The notes under the pieces: generated by a model
Seen by the model: the letters and a program-made list of their open reading frames with translations, nothing else
Databases searched by the model: none
Told to the model about the DNA's origin: nothing
Part shown: in pieces, positions 40,101 to 49,691 of the stretch
How positions within the stretch are numbered: the stretch's first letter is position 1
How the letters are laid out: every line of letters starts with the position of its first letter
Assembly: GCF_018614205.1 (NCBI RefSeq)
Contig: NZ_JAGGOS010000128.1
Location: 1 to 52,073 of the forward strand
DNA: 52,073 bases
Origin: Streptomyces sp. ISL-36
GTDB taxonomy: Bacteria; Actinomycetota; Actinomycetes; Streptomycetales; Streptomycetaceae
Reading direction: 5' to 3'
Program-made: the position numbers and the translations under genes

Positions 40101-40452
40101 CGCCCGCCACCGCCACCACGGCCCCCGCACCGAGCGCCGTCCCGGCGGCCGTGCCGAGGGCCAGGTCCGCCCCGAAGGCCGCGGCCGCCGCGACGGCCGT
40201 GACCAGCGTGGGCGTTCCCACCGCCGCTTTGCTGAACCGATCCCCGAGCGACTGCTCTCCCGCCTCCGCCTCCTCGAGCGCGCGCAGGTACTCCGCGTAC
40301 TCCTCGCCCGCACCCGCCGCCATGGTGTCCAGCGCGGCCCGGCCGCGTGCCAGCAGCACCGTGGAGTCGAGACGGCCTCCGGAGCGCCGCACCTCCTCCT
40401 CCACGGCGCGCGCCAACAGCCGTTCCGCTTCGGCCCGGTGGCTGTCCCGCAT
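37192..40452 (-). CDS. Membrane-anchored STAND (NB-ARC-like) ATPase with TPR repeats
   Basis: A 1086-residue signalling NTPase. An N-terminal charged coil (1-75) is followed by two hydrophobic segments (about 78-120, TPTLVTAVAAAAAFGADLAL and GAGAVVAVAGAAATVL). The NTPase domain spans about 225-480: Walker A GTPGAGRTT with Arg254 in place of the usual Lys, Walker B VTVVLDDAVD, sensor VLVTCREPLDL and GGLPLALRVAGSSLGG (GLPL). A winged-helix region ends near 575 (YRLHDSVRGFAAARL). From about 640 a TPR array follows (GNLTEASVKLREALALQEPE, GDLDEAVRELERARTMFSRM). ATG 40452 has GGAGGGGG upstream. No SARP or effector domain is attached; the role is unknown. Confidence 0.87.
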   Translation of the reverse strand: MRDSHRAEAERLLARAVEEEVRRSGGRLDSTVLLARGRAALDTMAAGAGEEYAEYLRALEEAEAGEQSLGDRFSKAAVGTPTLVTAVAAAAAFGADLALGTAAGTALGAGAVVAVAGAAATVLKVTAGHWPAAHRRAGALGRPGGTEQLRLQWLTALEVRGVRPFLDQQRVLLAATQNPAQKVVAQLRGVDRSAAARRRTVLQQSFGHLPDPAGPFAGRRAELARITRWVQAGRASTTTRPTVVMLYGTPGAGRTTLAVRAAHALKDQFRGACVVDLRGGGTRGEKPLSTREALLHLLNRLGAPREQLLFRERSSAEQQVRRLAELYHQHLTGLPVTVVLDDAVDAEQVRTLLPERSDSLVLVTCREPLDLGAEVPASVHLLPVEALDAAGAEELLREAADAPDPGPYDSEAFDRVRELCGGLPLALRVAGSSLGGRSMGELAQLLDRPGRGVDALERAFSVRYFTDLDEDGRRLLRRLALAGRASLGAAAAGALLGGGGKDGARLLRELARAGLLDHVRGGVGGERYRLHDSVRGFAAARLQEEEDAAEIAAAQERLIQNYAELADAVIRMVDGKMSTRADRFGGHGFGSLDAALRWLDDESSFITAALRNAEGVDQQTVLNLLGALCDYCLLRGDLYRLGEINELTDAVGQGLLSRSVQWRTGIAARQLGELDKARTTLTSVVSLYQEAHQDAGAALALCSLGITLHHQGNLTEASVKLREALALQEPESLAADRGWTLHALAAVERDRGRLAEALELLDAALELHRENESLHGEAWAHFQRGQVCLRMGDVGRADAELRLALDLYGRTHDGRGEAWALTQLARARLVEGDIAPAVDGLRGALARHRDLEDARGEAWTLYYLGHALEESGDLDEAVRELERARTMFSRMRDVYGLACARHHSGRVTRDQRAAQTGNLRNSGFARQLLVDARADFHRIGVAHGEAWTCLELAIVDGGNAKAGQALELCAEAARLFLSYQDRRGADWALFLRCTLLPYASPGGVEVGTAVAQEELRRLVEDRHPARDGKLEDCAEAYALVLERGVQLDAGWRAWDLRMVPNRHAREVMGVPVPGHEPEVGRAGSQG

Positions 40453-40643
40453 GTGCGTCCCCCTCCGAGAGCTTCCGCTTCCGCGCACAAGTGTCCTGCG
40501 TGACGCGCGTCGGCGCGAGGGAGTGGGGCGATCGCCCTTGGGATCCCGGGCCTCCGGCGGCCCCGGACCACATCCGAACGCGTGCCCCTCGCGCTCGTGT
40601 CCGATGGCGTTCATCTGCCGAATACCGCATCCGGGTGACCAGC
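40453..40643. other. Divergent gap upstream of the rodlin gene
   Basis: This part of the 276-bp divergent region between the STAND gene and the rodlin gene has no ORF with coding character. It should hold the STAND promoter, but I see no convincing hexamers. Confidence 0.3.
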
Positions 40644-40671
40644 CGGAACCAATCCATTCACCGGCAGTTGA
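40644..40671 (+). promoter_or_regulatory. Candidate sigma-BldN promoter of the rodlin gene
   Basis: CGGAAC (40644-40649) and AGTTGA (40666-40671) are exactly 16 bp apart. The sigma-BldN consensus, as I recall it, is CGTAAC-N16-CGTTGA, and chaplin and rodlin genes are known BldN targets. Each hexamer has one or two differences from that recalled consensus. Confidence 0.6.
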
Positions 40672-40728
40672 TCAGCATGCTTCGGTAACGGAGCATTCCA
40701 GGGCCCTCCAGCTCAAGAAGGAAATCTC

Positions 40729-41094
40729 GTGATCAAGAAGGTTCTTGCCACGGCGGCAGTTGCGGCCTCCGTCGTCGGTATGTCTGCTGCCACGGCGTCC
40801 GCGTCGGGTGAAGACGCCAACACCGCCAACCTCATCGGCAACAAGTCGCAGCAGTCGATCGGCAGCAGCCACGTCGACGGCCACAACTTCGGCCTCGTCA
40901 ACGGTGGCATCCTGCACTGCTTCGACGTCCAGGACGTCACTGTTCAGGTCCCGATCGTCGGGGTCGCTGTCGACGACATCCTGAGCCCGAAGCAGAACCA
41001 GACCTGCACCCAGAACTCGGTGGAGCAGATGCAGAACAACCCGCTGAAGGACCTCATCGCGGTCCTGGCCGACAACGGCACCGACATCAGCTGA
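40729..41094 (+). CDS. Rodlin (rodlet-layer surface protein)
   Basis: A 121-residue secreted protein. The signal peptide is MIKKVLATAAVAASVVGMSA, then ATASA with probable cleavage before SGEDAN. The mature part has rodlin features: Asn/Gln/Ser-rich start, LVNGGILHCFDVQDVTV, and PKQNQTCTQNSVEQMQNN with the second Cys, ending in LAVL-type hydrophobic sequence. Rodlins organise chaplin fibres into the rodlet layer of aerial hyphae and spores. Most are about 130 residues and encoded in pairs; no second copy or chaplin gene is in this window. GTG 40729 has AAGAAGGA upstream. A terminator follows. Confidence 0.85.
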   Translation: MIKKVLATAAVAASVVGMSAATASASGEDANTANLIGNKSQQSIGSSHVDGHNFGLVNGGILHCFDVQDVTVQVPIVGVAVDDILSPKQNQTCTQNSVEQMQNNPLKDLIAVLADNGTDIS

Positions 41095-41109
41095 CGTCAG
41101 CTCGTCGCT

Positions 41110-41155
41110 GAGCGGCCCCGTCACTCGCAGTCCGCTGCCTGGGGCGGGGCCGCTC
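41110..41155 (+). terminator. Terminator after the rodlin gene
   Basis: An 11-bp perfect stem, GAGCGGCCCCG / CGGGGCCGCTC, with a 24-nt loop that holds a small GCAG/CTGC stem. Confidence 0.75.
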
Positions 41156-41232
41156 GCCGTACCGGTGCCCCGTTCGCACGCCACTCCCGTGGCGTACGGG
41201 CGGGGCTCCGGCGCGTGCGCGAGGATGGAGGT

Positions 41233-43266
<2,034 letters not shown>

Positions 43267-43280
43267 CGAGAGCCGACCGA

Positions 43281-44312
43281 CTACGCGCAGACGAACGACG
43301 AGCCGCCGGCCGGCCGGTACTCGGCCTGAGGGATCTCACTCGACGGGGTGGGGCCGGCCGGCGGCAACGGCTTGTCCGCGCGCAGCGCCTCGAACACCTC
43401 GGCGGCCTGCTCCACGTTCCAGCCGACGCTGGAGCCGACGCCGTCGACGGTCGGGTTGAAGCCGCGGACGGGCACGATCGCGAACTCGGTACGGTCGGGG
43501 GTGAGGTGGCGCAGGCGCATGGCCAGGATCAGCAGCTCGGTGGTCGACAGACCGCGGTTCACCGTCGCCGTCCCGCGCAGCGTCGAGGCGAGCGCCCACA
43601 GCTTCGCCGGATCATGGAGGAGGTCCGACCGCACCTCCTGAAGGGTGTTGACGACGAACTTCTGTTGCTTCCGGATCCGCCCGAAGTCCATCTGTCCGTC
43701 GGCGCGCCGCGAGCGTACGTACTGGAGCGCCTCGCCTCCGTCGACCCGCTTGGTCCCCGGGGCGAGATCGATGCCGGTGACCGGGTCGTTCAGCGGCTCC
43801 GTCGTACAGATCGGCACGCCGCCCTCGAACCGGTTCACGCTGTCCATGAACCGGCGGAAGTCGATCTCGAGGTAGCGGTGCACGGTGGTCCCGGTCATCG
43901 TCTCGACGGTTCTGACGACGAACGAGGGGCCGCCTTCCGCCCAGGCGCCGTTGAGCTTCGCCGCATGCGCCTCGTGGACCTCGCCCGTCCGCCGGTCCCG
44001 GTGGCCGTCGGGGAACTCGGTGAGCGAGTCGCGGGGCAGACCCACCACACTGACCCGGTCGTTGCCGGCCGACACGTGCACCAGCATCATCACGTCGGTG
44101 CAGTCGCACTCCTTGCCACCGAGCCGGTACTTCTCCTTCTCCTGATCGGTCACGCCCTTCCGGGTGTCGAGGCCGACCACCAGGATGTTGAGGCCGCCCT
44201 CGGGGGACGGCAGGGAGGGGGGAACCGCGGCGAGCGCCGCCGGGGCGAGAGCGAGGAGCGCCGCGGCGAGGAGCACGAGTCGCCGTGGGCGCGTGATTTT
44301 CCTGACGGGCAC
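43281..44312 (-). CDS. LCP-family (LytR-CpsA-Psr) secreted phosphotransferase
   Basis: A 343-residue protein. An N-terminal signal anchor (about 10-35, LVLLAAALLALAPAALAA) is followed by the LCP domain: NILVVGLDTRKG, DVMMLVHVSAGNDRVSVVGL then PRDSL, KLNGAWAEGGPSFVVRTVE and the arginine block LQYVRSRRADGQMDFGRIRK. The conserved Asp and Arg residues that bind polyprenyl pyrophosphate are present. LCP enzymes attach wall teichoic acid or other glycopolymers to peptidoglycan. GTG 44312 gives a tidy signal; GTG 44354 adds 14 residues. Proximity to the polysaccharide cluster fits its role. Confidence 0.92.
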   Translation of the reverse strand: MPVRKITRPRRLVLLAAALLALAPAALAAVPPSLPSPEGGLNILVVGLDTRKGVTDQEKEKYRLGGKECDCTDVMMLVHVSAGNDRVSVVGLPRDSLTEFPDGHRDRRTGEVHEAHAAKLNGAWAEGGPSFVVRTVETMTGTTVHRYLEIDFRRFMDSVNRFEGGVPICTTEPLNDPVTGIDLAPGTKRVDGGEALQYVRSRRADGQMDFGRIRKQQKFVVNTLQEVRSDLLHDPAKLWALASTLRGTATVNRGLSTTELLILAMRLRHLTPDRTEFAIVPVRGFNPTVDGVGSSVGWNVEQAAEVFEALRADKPLPPAGPTPSSEIPQAEYRPAGGSSFVCA

Positions 44313-44467
44313 GGGCAGGCACCACCGATGTTCGGGAGTGGGGGATGGCGGCACCGTAGGTCGACATCAGTCGCACACAGGTACGCGACGCGGCGAGGAC
44401 AGGACGAATCACTCTCCTGCAGGCCCTGTGTAATGATGCGGTAACCGCAGCGGATGGGAGGGAAGAG

Positions 44468-44671
44468 ATGGCGCCCGACCCCGGGAAATGGGAGCGGCTG
44501 GCCTTCATTCCGAAGAGCCGCCAGGTGGCGGACCCGCCACCTGTCGACCGGGGACCTTTCCCCGTCTATTCCTCGCTGGTGCAGCAGTGGGCCCTCGCCG
44601 GGCGCACGGTGCCGGGAGCCCCGGATCAGGAGTGGGCACGGCTCATGGCGACGCCGATCTGGCCCCGCTGA
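44468..44671 (+). CDS. Small hypothetical protein
   Basis: A 67-residue protein rich in Pro and Trp: MAPDPGKWERLAFIPKSRQV, ADPPPVDRGPFPVYSSLVQQ and WALAGRTVPGAPDQEWARLM. A strong ribosome site (GGGAGGGAAGAG) lies directly before ATG 44468. No signal or membrane helix. I recall similar short proteins in other Streptomyces but no function. It is divergent from the LCP gene. Confidence 0.65.
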   Translation: MAPDPGKWERLAFIPKSRQVADPPPVDRGPFPVYSSLVQQWALAGRTVPGAPDQEWARLMATPIWPR

Positions 44672-45083
44672 ACGACGCGATCGAGTGAATGCCGCATGTC
44701 TTACGATCTGCCGATTCCTTTTTATGACATGGTCGTTGCGATGTTCGCGGTGGAGGTCGGGCGCTTCATCTGAACGTGCCGGCGATTCGCGAAATCCGTG
44801 AAATCTGACGCGCCCGCGCCCGCAGGGGGCGCACACCGACGGGCCGGTTCCGCAAGACGTCCAAGGCGTCTTCCGGGACCGGCCTTTGTCATGCCCGGCG
44901 GCAGCACCTTTTGTTCCTGGCCAGAAGGCGCCGGGCTCCGCCATGCCCCAACTGGGCGATGAATTCCCCTGATGGACTACTCATCAGATCGGCACCGGGC
45001 TCTCGGTCGGCTTATTAGGAATACTTACGGAACATCGGACTGACGGATCGTCAAGTGACGCAGTGTGCGAAGGAGTGGTGGCC
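44672..45083. other. 412-bp gap upstream of the GH26-like gene
   Basis: It holds a 25-codon ORF (44696-44773, MSYDLPIPFYDMVVAMFAVE then VGRFI) without a good ribosome site and with an unusually AT-rich first half, a strong terminator, and an AT-rich stretch (GCTTATTAGGAATACTTACG, 45011-45030) that should be part of the GH26 promoter. GAAC (45031-45034) and CGTC (45050-45053) are 15 bp apart, slightly close for an ECF promoter. Confidence 0.4.
44842..44887 (+). terminator. Intrinsic terminator with T-tract
   Basis: GGCCGGTTCCGCAAGACG and CGTCTTCCGGGACCGGCC form an 18-bp stem with one mismatch pair region, loop TCCAAGG, followed by TTTGT. It ends transcription from the small gene at 44468. Confidence 0.75.
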
Positions 45084-46637
45084 ATGGCCGACCGAAGGCG
45101 GAAAACACCGAGTGTGTGGTTGGGGGTGTTCACAGCAGGTCTCCTCGCCTCAGGTTCCGTCGTGCTGTCCTCTCCCGCTCACGCCGCCGAATCCGGGACG
45201 ACCCGGGACCCCGCTCCGACTCTCTCCACCGCACTGGGCGCGTTCCTCGAATCGGGACCCGTCGGCGTCAGCCGGATCAGCCAGCTGGAGCGGTGGCTCG
45301 GCGGCCGCGAGCTCCGCGTCGGCCACACCTACCTCCCCGGCGACCTCTGGTCGAACATCGAAGGCCCTCCGGGCTTCCTGGACTCCTGGGCGGAGTGGCG
45401 CAGCGAGCGGGCCGACCGGCTGTTCGTCCTGAACGTGCCAATGCTGGAGCGGAACGAGGCCGGCGTCTCCGACTACGAGGTCCGCCGGCAGTTGCAGCTC
45501 GGCGCGGCGGGGTACTACGACCACCACTTCCGCACGCTGGCCGAGCGACTCGTCCGGCTGAAGGCGAACGACACCGTCATCGTCCTCGGCTGGGAGATGA
45601 ACGGCACGACGTACACCCACCGGTGTGCGCCGGACCCCGCGGCCTGGAAGAAGTACTGGACCCGGATCGTCACCGCCATGCGGTCCGTCCCCGGTCAGGA
45701 GTTCCGCTTCGACTTCAATCCGAGCCGGGGGACGGACGCCATTCCGTGGACGGAGTGCTATCCGGGCGACGACGTGGTCGACATCATCGGCATGGATTCC
45801 TACGACCAGCCGCCGGGGGCCAGTTTCGACCGGCACGTCAGTGAGCCGTACGGGCTGCGGAAGCAGGTGGATTTCGCCGCCGAGCACGGCAAGGAGATCT
45901 CGTATCCGGAATGGGGGCTCTTCCGGAACGGGGACAACGCCGAGTACATGCGGCAAATGCTCGACTGGATGGACGAGCACAAGCCGCTCTATCACACGAT
46001 CACGGACTACTGTCCGCACGGCGTCTGGCAGTGCGACGACAACCCGAGGTCGGCGCAGGTCTTCCGGAAGGCGCTCTACGGAGCCGAGCCGCAGGCCCCG
46101 GAGGTGCCGGAGGTACCTGAGGTCCCGACGAAGCCGGAGCCCGAACCGAAGCCGGAGCCGAAGCCGGAGCCGGAGCCCGAGGTCCCGACGAAGCCGGAGC
46201 CGAAGCCTGAGGTTCCGACGAAGCCCCAGCCCGAGCCGAAGCCTGATCCCAAGCCGGAACCGAAGCCCGAGGTTCCGCCCGCGCCCAAGCCCGAACCGAA
46301 GCCCGAGGTTCCGCCCGCGCCCAAGCCCGAACCGAAGCCCGAGCCGGAGCCCGAGGTCCCGACGAAGCCGGAACCCAAGCCGGAGCCGAAGCCCGAGCCC
46401 AAGCCGGAACCCAAGCCGGAACCCAAGCCTGAGCCGAAGCCGGAACCCAAGCCGGAGCCGAAGCCCGAACCCAAGCCCGCGCCCAAGCCGGAGTGCTGGA
46501 CCTTGAACCTCGGTTCGTGGGTGGAGAGCTTGATCGGCGGGCCCATCTGCATTCCCAAGGTCGACTGGATGGACGACGAGACCGACACCGCCGAGGCGTG
46601 GGAGGTCATCATGGACAGCGAGTCCTGGCCCTTCTGA
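45084..46637 (+). CDS. Secreted GH26-like glycoside hydrolase with Pro/Glu/Lys tail
   Basis: A 517-residue secreted enzyme. The signal peptide (about 1-34) ends SSPAHA. Residues 45-335 form a GH26-like barrel: the acid/base Glu171 in VLGWEMNGTTY, DFNPSRGTD, and the nucleophile Glu276 in ISYPEWGLF. GH26 enzymes cut beta-mannan or mixed beta-glucans; the substrate is not predictable here. Residues about 340-468 are EPKPEPKP/EVPTKP repeats, a likely cell-wall spacer. A C-terminal 48-residue module with two Cys (ECWTLNLGSWVESLIGGPIC) follows. ATG 45084 has GAAGGAG 8 nt upstream. It faces the polysaccharide operon. Confidence 0.88.
   Translation: MADRRRKTPSVWLGVFTAGLLASGSVVLSSPAHAAESGTTRDPAPTLSTALGAFLESGPVGVSRISQLERWLGGRELRVGHTYLPGDLWSNIEGPPGFLDSWAEWRSERADRLFVLNVPMLERNEAGVSDYEVRRQLQLGAAGYYDHHFRTLAERLVRLKANDTVIVLGWEMNGTTYTHRCAPDPAAWKKYWTRIVTAMRSVPGQEFRFDFNPSRGTDAIPWTECYPGDDVVDIIGMDSYDQPPGASFDRHVSEPYGLRKQVDFAAEHGKEISYPEWGLFRNGDNAEYMRQMLDWMDEHKPLYHTITDYCPHGVWQCDDNPRSAQVFRKALYGAEPQAPEVPEVPEVPTKPEPEPKPEPKPEPEPEVPTKPEPKPEVPTKPQPEPKPDPKPEPKPEVPPAPKPEPKPEVPPAPKPEPKPEPEPEVPTKPEPKPEPKPEPKPEPKPEPKPEPKPEPKPEPKPEPKPAPKPECWTLNLGSWVESLIGGPICIPKVDWMDDETDTAEAWEVIMDSESWPF
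46093..46493 (+). repeat. Low-complexity DNA encoding the Pro/Glu/Lys tail
   Basis: Hexa- to 12-bp units (AAGCCGGAACCC, AAGCCGGAGCCG, AAGCCCGAG) repeat across 400 bp within the GH26-like gene. The longest clean copy is the doublet GAGGTTCCGCCCGCGCCCAA at 46269 and 46305. Length variation between strains is likely. Confidence 0.85.
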
Positions 46638-46675
46638 TCACCGAAGTGACCCGGCCCGCACGGCGGCGGAGGAGA

Positions 46676-47860
46676 TCATCCTCCGCCGCTTCTCGGCCGT
46701 CCCAGCAGCCGCGCGAGCGCCCGCCCCACCCAGGGACGCTCCCGCGCCTGCCGCGCCGCCCAGCGCCGCCCGTGCGCCGCGCCCGCCCGCAGCCACAGCA
46801 GCGGAGCCGCGCCCCGCCCGGCCAGCATCAGCCGCTGGTTGGGGACGGTCTCCGGCCGCCAGCGCTGCTTGTACGGTTCGTTGCCCCGCAGCATGCTCAG
46901 CGTGGCGCGCCCGCTCCCACTGGTCCGGCGTGCGCCGTGCCGCAGCAGCATCGTCGCCACGTCCACCTTCCGCGCCCGCAGCACCGGATCCGCGCCGTAC
47001 AGATAGCCGCCCGCGAGCCGCGGCGACATCAGGGTGAGGTCGGCCGCGACCACGTCCCCGCCGAGCCGGAACTCGGTCACCATCGCGTCCCCCCGCTCGA
47101 CCATCGGCCGCACCGCGCGCGCGAGATGCTGCGCGAACCGGTCGCTGGTGTGCTCGGCCGTCACACCCCGGCCCTGCCACTGGAGCTGATGCAGCTTCAA
47201 GAGCCTTTCCAGCGCGGCCGGCACCTCCTCGCCGGTCACGACGTACTCGTCGATCCCGAGGGCGTCCAGCTTGCGCAGCTTGGCGCGGACCCGCTGGGCC
47301 TTGCCCGAGGGAATCCGTTCGAGCAGGGCGTCCATCGGCACCGCGGGCAGCTCCAGGCAGAGCGAGTCCGCGAGCCGTCGGCGCGGCCCGCGCCAGCAGG
47401 CGTGGACCCGTTCGGCCGCGGCCCCCGGCCGGACCTCGCGCAGATCGACGACCGCACCACGCGCCGCCCGGGCCAGTGCCCGGGCCAGCGCCGGCGCCGC
47501 CTCCGGGCAGGCGTCGTCGAGCAGGACGTCCGTGAAGTCGGTGATCGCGCCGCCGAGCGGGGTGAGGACCGGCAGCGGCCCGGGGGCGCGCATCAGGGGC
47601 GCCGCCCCGACCAGTTCGCCGTCCTCCCGCCGTACGAGCACCACCCGCAGCGCGCCCGGCCTCCCGTACGACACCCACCAGGAGTGCAGCCAGGAGTGGG
47701 ACTGGAACGGCGTGGCCGTCGAGCAGCGGGCGTACAGCGACGCCCACTGCTCCCCGAGCCGCCCGAACTCGGCGCCGTCCCGGCAGATCTCGGTCCGCAG
47801 CCCCGTCGGCAGCCCCCACGGCAGCCCGGTCCGCGGCCCCGTCCGGTCGCCCGCGGTCAC
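46676..47860 (-). CDS. BioF2/FemAB-like GNAT acyltransferase (CelD/BcsL type)
   Basis: A 394-residue cytoplasmic protein. The N-terminal part has EFGRLGEQWASLYARCSTAT and PFQSHSWLHSWWVSYG, typical of CelD/BcsL acyltransferases. The GNAT core (about 190-330) includes VRAKLRKLDALGIDEYV, RLLKLHQLQWQGRGV, FRLGGDVVAADLTLMSPRLA and GYLYGADPVLRARKVDVATM. Such enzymes acylate sugars or precursors in exopolysaccharide loci. GTG 47860 overlaps the Wzz-like stop (GTGA), so it is translated as the last gene of the operon. Confidence 0.9.
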   Translation of the reverse strand: MTAGDRTGPRTGLPWGLPTGLRTEICRDGAEFGRLGEQWASLYARCSTATPFQSHSWLHSWWVSYGRPGALRVVLVRREDGELVGAAPLMRAPGPLPVLTPLGGAITDFTDVLLDDACPEAAPALARALARAARGAVVDLREVRPGAAAERVHACWRGPRRRLADSLCLELPAVPMDALLERIPSGKAQRVRAKLRKLDALGIDEYVVTGEEVPAALERLLKLHQLQWQGRGVTAEHTSDRFAQHLARAVRPMVERGDAMVTEFRLGGDVVAADLTLMSPRLAGGYLYGADPVLRARKVDVATMLLRHGARRTSGSGRATLSMLRGNEPYKQRWRPETVPNQRLMLAGRGAAPLLWLRAGAAHGRRWAARQARERPWVGRALARLLGRPRSGGG

Positions 47861-48549
47861 ACCGCCTCCGGTTCCGGCTGGTGCTGCGCCCCCGCCGGGC
47901 CCGGAACGGCGGCCGTCTGCTGCCGGGAGTGCCGAGCCTCGGTACGGGCGGCACGCCGCGGCCGTACCAGCAGCGCCAGGGAGCCGATCAGACCGCCCGC
48001 ACAACCGCCGACCAGCGCGGAGAGCGGGGCGGAGGGCGAGACCGGCTCGTCGGGCCTGGTCGCGCGGGAGAACTGGACCACCTTCACGCCCGTGCTCCCC
48101 GAGACGTGCGAGCTGTTGAGCACCAGCGCGCGGGCCACCCCGTCGGCCATCGAGACCGCCTTGCCCGGCTTCGTGGACCGGGCGGTGATGGAGATCATCG
48201 GCGCGTCGGGGGAGGTCGCCGCCTGGACGCTCGCGCGCAGCGTCGCGGCGGAGACCCCCGCCCACACCTGGGCGTCGCCGGTCACCGCGATGTCCGTGGC
48301 GACCCTTCCGTACGCCTGCGCGAAGCCGAGCGCGGCGGAGGGGTCGGACTTCTCACCGGGCACCACGATGACGTAACTGGTGGCCGCGTACTGCGGGGTC
48401 TTCAGCGCTCCGTAGCCGCCGCCGAGGGTGACGCCGACGAGCACCGAGGCGGGCAGCACCCACCAGCGGCGCGGTGTACGCAGGGCGCTCAGAAAGGGAG
48501 AGCGTTGCTTGAGCAGCGCATGGGGGTTCAAAGGGGTCATGTAGCTCAT
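47857..48549 (-). CDS. Wzz-like chain-length/co-polymerase protein
   Basis: A 230-residue membrane protein. Two transmembrane helices (about 29-50, WWVLPASVLVGVTLGGGYGA, and 178-199, PLSALVGGCAGGLIGSLALL) flank an extracytoplasmic domain with YAATSYVIVVPGEKSDPSAA and PMISITARSTKPGKAVSMAD. The motif VVQFSRATRPDEPVSPSAPL before TM2 is the Pro-rich Wzz signature. It probably sets polymer length or helps export; no tyrosine-kinase domain is fused. ATG 48549 starts 8 bp after the glycosyltransferase stop; ATG 48540 is an alternative. Confidence 0.88.
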   Translation of the reverse strand: MSYMTPLNPHALLKQRSPFLSALRTPRRWWVLPASVLVGVTLGGGYGALKTPQYAATSYVIVVPGEKSDPSAALGFAQAYGRVATDIAVTGDAQVWAGVSAATLRASVQAATSPDAPMISITARSTKPGKAVSMADGVARALVLNSSHVSGSTGVKVVQFSRATRPDEPVSPSAPLSALVGGCAGGLIGSLALLVRPRRAARTEARHSRQQTAAVPGPAGAQHQPEPEAV

Positions 48550-48557
48550 GGGGTGTC

Positions 48558-49691
48558 TCACTTCGCGACGGGAGGGGTGCCGTGGACGGCCTGTTCGTAG
48601 AGGGACATCAACTGCTGCGCGCTGTGGGCGATGTCGTAGCGGTGGGCGGCGGCCGGCTGCGGCAGCCGGGCCAGCCGGGCGTCCCGGATGCCGCGCAGCG
48701 CCGAGACAAGGTCCGGAACCGACTCGCCGATCCGGCGGGCCCCCGGGGCCGCGTCGGGCGGCAGGTCGTCGATCGCCGGGCAGGCGACGTACAGCACCGG
48801 CAGGCCGGCGGCCAGCGCCTCCACGACCGCGAGCCCGAAGGACTCGTCGGGGGAGGTGGAGACGAAGACGTCCATCGCCGCGAGCAGGGACGGCAGATCG
48901 GGTCCGTCGCCCCCCGGCGGAGGCGGGTCCTCGCACGCGCCCGCCAGGAGCACCCGGTCGGCCGCCCCGCACGACCGGGCCACGTCGAGCAGGCGCCCGC
49001 GCTCCTCGCCCTCGCCGACGAGCAGCAGCCGCGCCTCGGGGACCGACGCCACCGCCCGTACGAGACGGTCGAAGCGCTTTCCCGGCGCGAGCCGCCCCAC
49101 CCCGCCGACGACGAACGCCTCCTCCGGCAGGCCGAGCAGCTTCCTCGTCAGCCGGCGGGCGTCCTCGTCGTGTGCGAAGCGGGCCCGCTCGATGCCGTTG
49201 GGGACGACATGGATGCGCGAGGGCGCCACGCCCCACCGCTCCAGACGGCGGGCCACGCTGGGCGAGACGGCGATCGTGGCGGCGCCCAGACGCTCGGTGG
49301 CCAGATAGAGGGCGCGGGTGCCCGCGGTGAGGGGACGGCCCTCGATCTGCGTGTCGCCGAGGGAGTGTTCGGTGGCCACGACCGTACGGACCCCGCCGAG
49401 GCGGGCGGCGATCCTGCCGTACACGCAGGCCCGGTAGAGGTGGGTGTGGACGAGGTCGTACCGGCCGCGCCGGACGAGCCGGACGAGCCGGGGCAGCGCC
49501 CCCAGATCCCGGTTGCCGGTCATCCCGAGATGGGTCACCGGGACCCCGTCGGCCTCGATGCCGCGGGCGACCGCGCCCGGGTTGGTGAGCGTGACGACCT
49601 CACCGCGGACGGGCAGATGGCGCAGCAACAGCCGCAGCTGCTGCTCGGCGCCGCCGATGCCGAGACCGGTGATGACGTGCAGGACCCTCAT
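48558..49691 (-). CDS. Glycosyltransferase family 4
   Basis: A 377-residue GT-B enzyme. The N-terminal domain begins MRVLHVITGLGIGGAEQQLR with the GGAE acceptor-side loop and has YDLVHTHLYRACVYG. The C-terminal domain has VVPNGIERARF, VGGVGRLAPGKRFDRLVRAV, and the E-x7-E motif in SPDESFGLAVVEALAAGLPV. It transfers a sugar from a nucleotide donor to a lipid-linked or polymer acceptor. ATG 49691 overlaps the deacetylase stop (ATGA). Confidence 0.94.
   Translation of the reverse strand: MRVLHVITGLGIGGAEQQLRLLLRHLPVRGEVVTLTNPGAVARGIEADGVPVTHLGMTGNRDLGALPRLVRLVRRGRYDLVHTHLYRACVYGRIAARLGGVRTVVATEHSLGDTQIEGRPLTAGTRALYLATERLGAATIAVSPSVARRLERWGVAPSRIHVVPNGIERARFAHDEDARRLTRKLLGLPEEAFVVGGVGRLAPGKRFDRLVRAVASVPEARLLLVGEGEERGRLLDVARSCGAADRVLLAGACEDPPPPGGDGPDLPSLLAAMDVFVSTSPDESFGLAVVEALAAGLPVLYVACPAIDDLPPDAAPGARRIGESVPDLVSALRGIRDARLARLPQPAAAHRYDIAHSAQQLMSLYEQAVHGTPPVAK

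Noticed and set aside
37192..41094. Anti-phage defence island around the STAND ATPase
   Set aside because: No nuclease, protease, TIR or other effector domain and no defence genes nearby; the neighbours are mca and a rodlin.
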